Assembly (NCBI GenBank): GCA_012031455.1
Contig: JAAUTM010000069.1
Location: 1-6,931 of the forward strand
Direction: 5' to 3'
Length of the DNA: 6,931 bases
DNA from: Phycisphaerales bacterium
GTDB taxonomy: Bacteria; Planctomycetota; Phycisphaerae; Phycisphaerales; Phycisphaeraceae
Part shown: positions 1-6,159 of the stretch, one piece after another
How the letters are laid out: every line of letters begins with the position of its first letter
How positions within the stretch are numbered: the first letter of the stretch is position 1
Translations under genes and position numbers: made by a program
Notes under the pieces: model-generated
Told to the model about the DNA's origin: nothing
The model's database searches: none
What the model saw: the letters and a program-made list of their open reading frames with translations, nothing else

Positions 1-912
1 ATGTCAACGAATAAACCATCCACTCCAGGCTTGTCGGATTTATCCGTCAAGCAGCGAAATCCGCTGACCATGGTGAAACTGTTCACCTCGGGACTGGGTT
101 TGCATCTGCTTTTAACCCTCATGGCCTTTACGCTGGTCATGCCGTTCACGTGGATGCTTTTGACCAGCGTGAAACCCCTGGCCGAGGTCGGGCTGGACAA
201 CTGGCTGCCCGGTGAAACGTTGGACGTCCGCAAGTGGCACTGGGCCAATTACGCCGAAGTGTTTGCCACCCCCGGCATCCAGTTTGCCTCCTGGTATTTC
301 AACAGCATCCTCATCGCCTCCTGGGTGACATTCCTGCAGGTTTTTACAAGCTCTCTGGCGGCATTTTCCTTCTCCCGCCTGCAATGGCCCGGACGCGATA
401 AGGTGTTCATGATGTATCTGGCCACGATGATGCTGCCCGGACTGGTGATGATGATCCCCAATTACCAGATCATGATCGGCCTGGGGCTGGTGGACACGTT
501 TTACGGCCTGGTGATTCCTGCTGCGTTTACCGCTTTTGGAACGTTCCTGCTACGTCAGTTCATGCTGACGATTCCAAGCAGTCTGGATGAGGCAGCCGAG
601 ATTGATGGTGCCAGCAAATGGCGCCTTTACTGGGATGTGATTCTGCCTTTGGCCAGACCTGGCCTGATCACGCTTGCGATATTCACCTTCATCGGAAATT
701 ACAACAGTTTCTTCTGGCCCCTGGTCATGCTCAAAAGCACGGACAAATACACCCTGCCGATCGGGCTGATGTTCTTTGATTCCTCACGCGGGCAATCCAC
801 GCACCTGCTCATGGCTGCGGTCACCATGAGTGTGCTGCCGATGATTCTGATTTTCATAGTGTTGCAAAAGTATCTGGTCAAGGGCATCCAGCTTGGAGCT
901 GTCAAGGGCTGA
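1..912 (+). CDS. Carbohydrate ABC transporter permease, MalG family
   Basis: This is one of the two inner-membrane subunits of a sugar importer that takes up substrate delivered by a binding protein. The 303-residue length is usual for the family. Hydrophobic segments lie at about residues 33-57, 97-124, 134-158, 165-187, 222-245 and 267-292, giving the expected six membrane spans. The EAA loop that docks on the ATPase is at about 196-222, beginning DEAAEIDGASKWRLYWDVIL and followed by PLARPGL. The N-terminal tail of about 30 residues is polar and cytoplasmic. The window opens on the ATG, so the ribosome binding site and any longer start cannot be judged. The next gene, 79 bp downstream, encodes the matching binding protein. 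The MalF-type partner would be expected upstream. No sugar-transport ATPase is visible, so it may be upstream or be a shared MsmX/UgpC-type ATPase. The substrate is unknown. Confidence 0.93.
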   Translation: MSTNKPSTPGLSDLSVKQRNPLTMVKLFTSGLGLHLLLTLMAFTLVMPFTWMLLTSVKPLAEVGLDNWLPGETLDVRKWHWANYAEVFATPGIQFASWYFNSILIASWVTFLQVFTSSLAAFSFSRLQWPGRDKVFMMYLATMMLPGLVMMIPNYQIMIGLGLVDTFYGLVIPAAFTAFGTFLLRQFMLTIPSSLDEAAEIDGASKWRLYWDVILPLARPGLITLAIFTFIGNYNSFFWPLVMLKSTDKYTLPIGLMFFDSSRGQSTHLLMAAVTMSVLPMILIFIVLQKYLVKGIQLGAVKG

Positions 913-991
913 GCAGCGCTGGGTGCTTTCCATGGACTTAACGGAATTGTTACACGGATTTACTGCATAACTTTAACAGACTGATCATGCC

Positions 992-2505
992 ATGAAATAC
1001 ATCTTCCTAGCCATTGCGGTGATACTCACGATCCTCTCAGTGATTCGCGCCATGACGTTGCCGGATCAGTCCAGCAAGGTCCCGGTGATCTACTGGACGA
1101 CGGACCCCAATCCCGCTCGTACGGTGCAGATCGAATTGTTTCACAAATGGCTGATCAAGAACGGCTATGTCACCAAAGAGGGCACGCCCATCGTGGAACT
1201 GCGTCTGGACACCGCCAACAACACGGCCCAGAAAGTGATCGTGCAGGGAGTTTCGGGTGTGGGCAGTGATATCTGGGACATGTTCTCCGGACCGACGGTT
1301 CGACTGCATAACTCGATTGGTTTGCTTGAGGATGTGACCGAGGCGGGGAAAGAGCTTAGCTTTTCCCCGGACTTTACCTTTCCGGCATTGTATTCCGATC
1401 TCACGATCAATGATCGGCAATATGCTTCCCTTGCAATGTCAACGCCACCATGTACTGGGTGAACGGGGAAGTGTTTGAGAAGGTAGGAATGGATGTTCCC
1501 CCGGAGATCTGGGACATCCAAACATTCGAAAACATCGGCAAGGAATTTGTGAAACGTGCAAATCCGGCGGGCGAACGTCAGATGGTATACTTCGCGCCTG
1601 ACTTGAATCGGTTCGCATTGGCGAGGAGCATGGGGGTCACTACCTACAACGAAACACTTACCGATGTTAACTATGACGATCCCCTGTTTATTGCTGCCTA
1701 CAAGCTGATGTACAAATGGACCCATGAGGACCACCTGTTTCCCACTGCTGCCGAGCGTGAATCCTTTTCGTCCGCCTCAGGCTATGGCGGGGTGAACATG
1801 CAGCTTTTCAACGCCGGTCGCTTTGCCCTGCTGGAATCCGGACGATATGCCTTGATTCAGTTGCGGGAGTTTAATAAAACCCGACGGGAGAAAGGCGAGC
1901 CTTTGCTGAAATTGTCGGTCTCACGTCTGCCCTATGAACATTTTCCCGTGACTCAGGCCTCAACCCGCTGTGCGGGGAATTACGCCGGTTCACCCAACAA
2001 GCATTTGTCCAAATTGTTTCTGGCTTACCTGGCCAGCGAAGATTACAACATGCAGATCGTTTCAGATGCCGACTCGCTGCCACCGAATCCCAAATACACC
2101 ACGATCCGCGAGTTCACTCATCCGGCTGATTATCCCGAAGAATGGGGTGTCCACGAGCCTTTTGCCAAAACGATGTTGGAGATCGCCATCCCCAGTGATC
2201 ATGGGCCGTTCATCGTCCCCGCCACCGTCGAATCGGATCGAAACCAATTGCTATCAGTACATCTTGAACAACGCGCCACTCCGGAAGTGGCAACAGCCGA
2301 CGCCGTCAAAGAAATCCGTGATGAAATCGCCAGAACGCTTCGCGAAGATCCCAAACTGGTCCCCCTCTACGAAGAAGCAAAGGCGACTCAGAAGAAAATC
2401 GAGGAATACCGCGCCCAAGGCAAACTCGTGCCTCTGTCATGGATCAAGAACCCTTTCTACCGCAAGTATTATCAGTTCAAGGGATGGGCTGCGGTGAATG
2501 AGTAA
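992..2505 (+). CDS. Extracellular solute-binding protein family 1 (sugar ABC transporter), one frameshift
   Basis: This is the sugar-capturing subunit for the upstream permease. The coding sequence runs 992 to about 1424 in one frame and about 1426 to 2505 in another. Restoring one G near 1424 (tat-gc-ttc to tat-ggc-ttc) joins them as RQYGFPCNVNATMYWVNGEV, a typical family-1 passage, and gives 504 residues. Without it the first frame ends at the TGA at 1460-1462. Residues 1-21 (MKYIFLAIAVILTILSVIRA) form one hydrophobic segment without a lipobox cysteine or a clear AxA cleavage site, so the protein may stay membrane-anchored. VPVIYWTTDPNPAR at about 30-43 starts the mature fold, and ALLESGRYALIQLREF is a typical late motif. 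The C-terminal tail of about 70 residues is charged and probably helical. The ATG at 992 has no good Shine-Dalgarno sequence; the ATG at 986 stops after two codons. The break is probably a sequencing error; a real pseudogene is the alternative. Confidence 0.87.
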
Positions 2506-2566
2506 GTTGCACTCCAATAAACCAGTCGCAGATTAAAAACATGGTCAATACAAGCCAGATGAAAAT

Positions 2567-2591
2567 ACACGCTAAGTCCGTGTTAAATTTT
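2567..2591 (+). terminator. Weak candidate terminator after the sugar-binding protein gene
   Basis: ACACG at 2567-2571 pairs with CGTGT at 2579-2583 around a 7-base loop, and taaatttt follows. The stem is only five pairs and the T tract is interrupted, so this is a weak candidate for ending the sugar operon. Confidence 0.2.
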
Positions 2592-2644
2592 CGTGGCAGG
2601 CATTGAAAATTTTTACTTTTTTCTTCATATGACATCGAAATGGG

Positions 2645-2715
2645 TTGACGTGGAAAAATAATAGACTACGGTACTTGATGGTCGTAGTTCCGTTGTGAAT
2701 GCGGCAAATTATAAA
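2645..2715 (+). promoter_or_regulatory. Possible promoter region for the methyltransferase-osmoprotectant group
   Basis: A good -35-like TTGACG at 2645-2650 has no convincing -10 at the right distance. A good -10-like TATAAA at 2710-2715 has no clear -35 partner. Between them lies the inverted repeat 2665-2688. A promoter in this stretch is likely from gene layout, but the exact site cannot be fixed. Confidence 0.25.
2665..2688. repeat. Inverted repeat ACTACG-N12-CGTAGT
   Basis: ACTACG at 2665-2670 and CGTAGT at 2683-2688 are perfect inverted copies 12 bases apart. G-T pairs could extend the stem in RNA. It lies in the likely promoter area, about 120 bp before the methyltransferase start, so it could be a repressor operator. 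A 6-bp dyad in AT-rich DNA can also occur by chance. Confidence 0.3.
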
Positions 2716-2791
2716 TCCCTGTGACCATCGTGTTGCAGGAAGGAGGATTTCAGGTCGCTGCCAGCCGATGCCTCGTTTATGTCATTTTAAT

Positions 2792-2797
2792 GGGAGG
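2792..2797 (+). promoter_or_regulatory. Ribosome binding site fixing the methyltransferase start
   Basis: GGGAGG lies 7 bases before the ATG at 2805. This supports that start over the in-frame GTG at 2721, which has no such site. Confidence 0.75.
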
Positions 2798-2804
2798 ATC
2801 TTGT

Positions 2805-3572
2805 ATGACCGCCAACCCCACCCTTAGTGAATCCACCGTGCATCATGTGGCCGGATTTCACTTCCGCTTTCCTGCTAACGGACAATCCTTGGATCAGGAC
2901 CAGGAATGGTGTCAGGTGCAGGTGGATGGAAATTGGCAACCGCTGCGTTTCCACGACTACGACAAGGTCTATCAGATTCCTGGACTTTACGAGGCTCTTT
3001 TCTACCATCGTCTGCGCTGCTGTTCGCCGTATATGGTGGTACATCTGCTTCAGGAAGTCCTCACGGATTACCCTGAATCAGTCAGTGATCTGCGTGTGCT
3101 GGATGTCGGTGCGGGCAATGGGATCGTCGGTCAGGAGTTGCGTGCGCAGGGGGCACCTTTTGTAGTGGGCGTGGACATCCTCTCCGAAGCACGGGACGCA
3201 GCCATGCGCGACCGCCCCGGAATTTACGACGAATATCTGGTGGCCGATCTCACCGATCTTTCCGATACCCAACGGCATTTTCTGACCAATGCCAGGCTCA
3301 ACTGTCTGTGTATTGTTGCAGCGCTGGGCTACGGCGACATCCCCATTGCAGCTTTTGTCCAAGCCTGCAACATCATTGATGAAAAAGGTTGGCTGGCCTT
3401 CAACATCAAGGAAGATTTTCTGGATGAGTCAAGGGATGCCACCGGCTTTTCACGGCTGATCCAGACGCTGGTTCGTGAGAGGGTGATCCAGGTGCAGTCC
3501 TACCGTCGCTATCGTCACCGCATGTCGGTGCAGGGAGAGCCGTTGCATTACGTGGCGGTGACCGCCTGTTAA
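2805..3572 (+). CDS. Class I SAM-dependent methyltransferase
   Basis: This cytoplasmic protein is predicted to transfer a methyl group from S-adenosylmethionine to an unknown acceptor. The 255 residues show the Rossmann-fold motifs in order: motif I VLDVGAGNGIVGQEL at 98-112, the acidic post-I end of strand 2 GVDIL at 122-126, a DRPGIYDEYLVADLTDL stretch at 136-152 resembling METTL27/WBSCR27-type enzymes, a core strand NCLCIVAALGYGDIP at 166-180 and the later strand GWLAFNIKEDFL at 195-206. The first 90 residues precede the SAM fold and are not recognised; they may bind substrate. The start at 2805 is chosen for its ribosome binding site and because family-like sequence begins after it. The frame is intact, unlike the genes on both sides. 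The ATPase gene starts 41 bp downstream on the same strand, so co-transcription is likely. A role in making or modifying a methylated osmolyte is possible, but only by position. Confidence 0.85.
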   Translation: MTANPTLSESTVHHVAGFHFRFPANGQSLDQDQEWCQVQVDGNWQPLRFHDYDKVYQIPGLYEALFYHRLRCCSPYMVVHLLQEVLTDYPESVSDLRVLDVGAGNGIVGQELRAQGAPFVVGVDILSEARDAAMRDRPGIYDEYLVADLTDLSDTQRHFLTNARLNCLCIVAALGYGDIPIAAFVQACNIIDEKGWLAFNIKEDFLDESRDATGFSRLIQTLVRERVIQVQSYRRYRHRMSVQGEPLHYVAVTAC

Positions 3573-3575
3573 ATT

Positions 3576-3590
3576 GAGGGATATTCCCTC
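3576..3590 (+). promoter_or_regulatory. Compact hairpin between methyltransferase and ATPase genes
   Basis: GAGGGA at 3576-3581 and TCCCTC at 3585-3590 pair perfectly around a 3-base TAT loop, four bases after the methyltransferase stop. No T tract follows, so it is not a standard intrinsic terminator. It could protect an upstream mRNA end or tune expression of the ATPase gene, whose ribosome binding site begins 13 bases later. Confidence 0.45.
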
Positions 3591-3602
3591 TGATCTGGTG
3601 CT

Positions 3603-3606
3603 GGAG
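3603..3606 (+). promoter_or_regulatory. Ribosome binding site for the OpuCA-type ATPase, supporting a GTG start
   Basis: GGAG lies 7 bases before the GTG at 3614. The protein from this GTG begins VNQTQIQLHEVGKSFDGGA, the usual N-terminal strand of an ABC ATPase. This decides the start, because the frame carrying Walker A is closed upstream by a TGA at 3640-3642. Confidence 0.65.
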
Positions 3607-3613
3607 TAATCCA

Positions 3614-4395
3614 GTGAACCAGACGCAAATTCAACTGCATGAAGTGGGCAAATCATTCGACGGCGGCGCTCGTGGCCCGTCGATTCCGTCAGTTTCAACA
3701 TTACCCCCGGCGAATTTATTGTGCTGCTGGGGGAATCCGGATGTGGAAAAACGACGACCCTGAAAATGATCAACCGACTTTGCGAACCGACTCGTGGGAG
3801 TATTCACATAGATGGTCGGGACATACGACAGGTCGATCCGCCCACCCTCCGCAGAGGCATAGGTTATGTGATTCAGGGTGTGGGATTGTTTCCACACCAG
3901 ACCATCGCTGACAACATCGCCACCGTGCCACGCTTGCTGGGGTGGGAACCCATGCGCATCCAAAATCGCGTGGACGAGTTGCTTGAATTGGTGCAGTTGT
4001 CACCAGCGGAGTACCGTCACCGATTGCCTCGACAGCTCTCGGGCGGTCAACGTCAGCGCATCGGGCTGGCCCGAGCCCTGGCTGCTAAGCCACGCATCAT
4101 GCTGATGGACGAACCCTTTGGTGCACTGGATCCGTTAACTCGTGATGATTTGCAGCAGCAGTTTCTGCAACTGCATCAGCAGCTCAAACTTACCACCATC
4201 ATGGTCACCCATGACATGACCGAAGCGCTGCTGCTGGCAGATCGCATCGCCGTGATGGCCCAGGGGCGTATCGTGCAACTAGCCACCCCGGCGGAACTGC
4301 TCAAGGCCCCGGCGGATGAGCATGTGCGTCACCTGATGGAAACTCCCAAGCGTCAGGCACGCCGGCTGGAAACCATGCTCGCTGCTGGTGCCTGA
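3614..4395 (+). CDS. Osmoprotectant/glycine betaine ABC transporter ATPase, OpuCA-like, one frameshift
   Basis: This is the ATP-hydrolysing subunit of a quaternary-amine (QAT) importer at the inner face of the membrane. The frame from GTG 3614 carries the N-terminal strand, then shifts near 3676-3679. Restoring one base (C in the CCC or G before gtc) continues it as VDSVSFNITPGEFIVLLGES, for a total of 260 residues. All ATPase motifs are present: Walker A GESGCGKTT at 40-48, Q-loop glutamine 88 in GYVIQGVGLFPH, signature LSGGQRQRIGLARAL at 142-156, Walker B IMLMDEPFGALDP at 162-174 and H-loop histidine 200 in MVTHDMTEAL. VIQ...GLFPH and KMINRL are typical of the OpuCA/ProV group. The C-terminal CBS domains found in many OpuCA proteins are absent. 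The fused permease-binding protein follows after 42 bp. Betaine, choline, carnitine or a related compound is the likely substrate. The break is probably a missing base call. Confidence 0.88.
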
Positions 4396-4437
4396 TCGGG
4401 TTCGATTCGTTTTTTCTAAACCTTTCCGAGTGCTTCC

Positions 4438-6060
4438 ATGGAAGATTGGTTGCTGCATCTGCGTGAACAACTACGTTTGCTTCCCTTGAATCTGGCTAAC
4501 CATCTGCTGGTGTCGGTGATCCCGCTGGCAGTGGGTGTGGCTATCAGCCTGCCGCTGGGCATGTACGTGGCCCGGCGGAACTGGTGCAGGTATCCGACGC
4601 TCACGGCTGTCAGTCTGATTCAAACCATCCCCAGCCTGGCGTTGCTGGCGTTGATGGTCCCCTTGCTGGCGTTGTTGGGGAGTTTCACCCTGTGGGCTTT
4701 TGGATTTCAAATCAGCGCCCTGGGATTCTGGCCAACGGTCATCGCCCTGACGCTTTACAGCATGTTGCCCATGGTTCGCAACACGGTGGTGGGCATCCTT
4801 GGCGTGGACCCGGCCGTACGCGAGGCTGCGACGGGTATGGGCATGACCCCAGGCAGATCCGTTTTCATGTCGAACTTCCGCTGGCCATGCCCGTGATCCT
4901 CGCAGGAGTGCGCACGGCCACAGTGTGGGTGGTCGGCATTGCCACGCTTTCCACCCCCGTAGGGCAGCGTTCGCTTGGTAATTTTATATTTCGCGGATTG
5001 CAAACCCGTAACTGGACGATGGTGCTCGTGGGCTGTGTCTGTGCTGCGCTGCTGGCGATTCTGCTGGACATTCTGCTGGGCGGATTGGAGAAGGCTGCAG
5101 CAACACGGCGACGTGTTCTTGGTTACACCTGTGCCACGCTCTTGCTGCTAACCTTTGTCCTTGGTTTATCCGCACCTGCTTTGGTCAATGCCTTTTCGCC
5201 CAGGCAACCCTTTCTGGAATCAGACACTCAACATGCCGACAACCCCACCCAAACTACTCGGCGCACAGTGCGCATCGGCGCCAAGACCTTTACGGAGCAA
5301 TACATTCTGGCTGCAATGCTGGAGCAGCATCTCCAACAAGCTGGCTACCCCACCCACCGTCTGGAAAGTCTGGGTTCCTCGGTGGTGTTTGATGCCTTGG
5401 CATCAGATCAGATTGATGTCTATGTCGATTACTCTGGAACCCTCTGGGCCAACGTGCTTAAGCGTCAGGGTTCGGGCAATCGACAGCAGGTGATCGAGGC
5501 TGCAACCTGGCATCTGGCGCAGGAACTGGGCATCCGCTGTCTTGGGTCGCTGGGTTTTGAAAACGCTTATGCGCTGGCGATGCCCCGTAAGCTGGCTGCC
5601 CAGAAAGGCATCACTTCCTTGGCGGACCTTGGGCCGCACACAGTCAACATGCGTATCGGTGGGGACTATGAATTTTTCGGTCGGCCTGAGTGGCGGGCCT
5701 TGCGTCAAGGGTATCAATTGCAGTTCCGCGAGACGGTGAGCTACGATTCCACTTTCATGTACCAGGCGGCAGCGCAAGGCGAGACAGAGGTCATCGCCGC
5801 ATTTTCCAGTGACGGTCGCATCGCAGCCTATGACCTGGTGACATTGCCGGACCCCAGTCAGGTGATCCCGCCTTACGATGCCGTGTTGCTGGTAGGGCCC
5901 AGTGCAGCCGGGGATGAATTACTATGCGATACGCTGCGCCAGCTTCTGGGACGTGTGATATCGAGCTGATGCGTCAGGCCAATCATCAGGTCGATCGAAA
6001 CGAAAATAAACAAACCATCGTCAGGCGGCAAGCTGGTTGCTCGAACAAATGCAACATTGA
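4438..6060 (+). CDS. Fused osmoprotectant ABC permease and substrate-binding protein (OpuCB-OpuCC type), three frameshifts
   Basis: This single protein would form the membrane channel and capture the substrate for the adjacent ATPase. Restoring one base near 4854, 5955 and 6015 gives 541 residues ending LLEQMQH at the TGA 6058-6060. Residues 1-220 are the permease: spans at about 20-45, 56-82, 97-120, 155-175 and 195-215, with the ATPase-contact loop VREAATGMGMTPGQIRFHVE at 127-146. A hydrophobic segment at about 229-252 then takes the chain across the membrane. Residues about 277-541 are an OpuAC/ProX-like domain: TVRIGAKTFTEQYILAAMLE at 277-296, IDVYVDYSGT at 326-335, SDGRIAAYDLV at 458-468 and PPYDAVLLV at 478-486. 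The tail ELMRQANHQVDRNENKQT at 510-527 then RQAASWLLEQ is conserved in this family and proves the last two breaks. Permease-binding domain fusion is known in QAT transporters. The ATG at 4438 has only a poor ribosome binding site. Confidence 0.88.
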
Positions 6061-6090
6061 AACGGAGTGTCTCAGCCAGACACACCCGTT
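6061..6090 (+). terminator. Strong hairpin directly after the transporter stop codon
   Basis: AACGG at 6061-6065 pairs with CCGTT at 6086-6090, and GTGTCT at 6067-6072 with AGACAC at 6078-6083, around a 5-base loop and one small internal bulge. This 11-pair stem begins at the base after the TGA. It lacks a following T tract, so it is either a non-canonical terminator or a 3'-end protecting structure. Its placement between converging genes favours an end-of-transcript role. Confidence 0.5.
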
Positions 6091-6102
6091 ACCGTAGCCC
6101 TC

Positions 6103-6117
6103 CGCTGAATACCAGCG
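6103..6117. repeat. Small inverted repeat in the convergent spacer
   Basis: CGCTG at 6103-6107 and CAGCG at 6113-6117 pair perfectly around a 5-base loop. It is the middle of three hairpins between the converging genes. It is too short to assign a role alone. Confidence 0.35.
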
Positions 6118-6131
6118 AATGGATGGCCACA

Positions 6132-6151
6132 ACTCTTGCGTGAAGCAGAGT
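6132..6151 (-). terminator. Hairpin downstream of the EAL-HDOD gene
   Basis: On the minus strand, ACTCTGC (6151-6145) pairs with GCAAGAGT (6139-6132) around a 5-base loop, with seven pairs and one bulged base. It begins eight bases after the EAL-HDOD stop codon. No T tract follows on that strand, so its role as a terminator is likely from position only. Confidence 0.4.
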
Positions 6152-6159
6152 CGAGCCAT

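Larger units (their letters stand above)
2506..2804. other. 299-bp AT-rich intergenic spacer
   Basis: This spacer separates the sugar-transport genes from the methyltransferase and osmoprotectant genes, so a transcription start for the downstream group is likely here. It contains a weak hairpin at 2567-2583, A and T tracts around 2605-2622, an inverted repeat at 2665-2688, a TATAAA at 2710-2715 and two purine-rich Shine-Dalgarno-like stretches at 2740-2746 and 2792-2797. I found no convincing protein gene and no recognisable riboswitch. The methyltransferase reading frame stays open upstream to a GTG at 2721, but the ATG at 2805 is the better start. Confidence 0.6.

Noticed and set aside
1420..1462. 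Programmed ribosomal frameshifting as the explanation for the binding-protein break
   Set aside because: There is no slippery heptamer at the junction, and six more breaks of the same kind occur in unrelated genes. A missing base is simpler.
1165..1734. 189-residue antisense open frame across the sugar-binding protein gene
   Set aside because: It crosses the frameshift and is antisense to clear family sequence. It shows no domain or ribosome binding site.
1970..2497. 175-residue open frame overlapping the sugar-binding protein gene on the same strand
   Set aside because: It is rich in Arg, Ser and Pro, has no family resemblance, and lies wholly inside a well-supported gene. It is a shadow of codon bias.
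2721..2804. Longer methyltransferase start at GTG 2721
   Set aside because: The extra 28 residues are not family-like and have no ribosome binding site, whereas ATG 2805 has GGGAGG at 7 bases.
2506..2804. Riboswitch in the leader of the methyltransferase gene
   Set aside because: I looked for SAM- and glycine-type leader features and saw no conserved core. Only small isolated stems are present.
4394..4415. Possible terminator after the ATPase gene: GATCG stem followed by six T
   Set aside because: The stem has only four Watson-Crick pairs plus a wobble pair, and the T run is separated from it by several bases. A terminator here would also cut the ATPase from its permease.
4584..4853. Upstream part of the long frame that later encodes the binding-protein domain
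   Set aside because: The translation before about 4854 (rich in Gly, His and Asp) is out of frame with the real permease, which is read from 4438. Only the part after about 4854 is coding, so the apparent start at 4584 is false.
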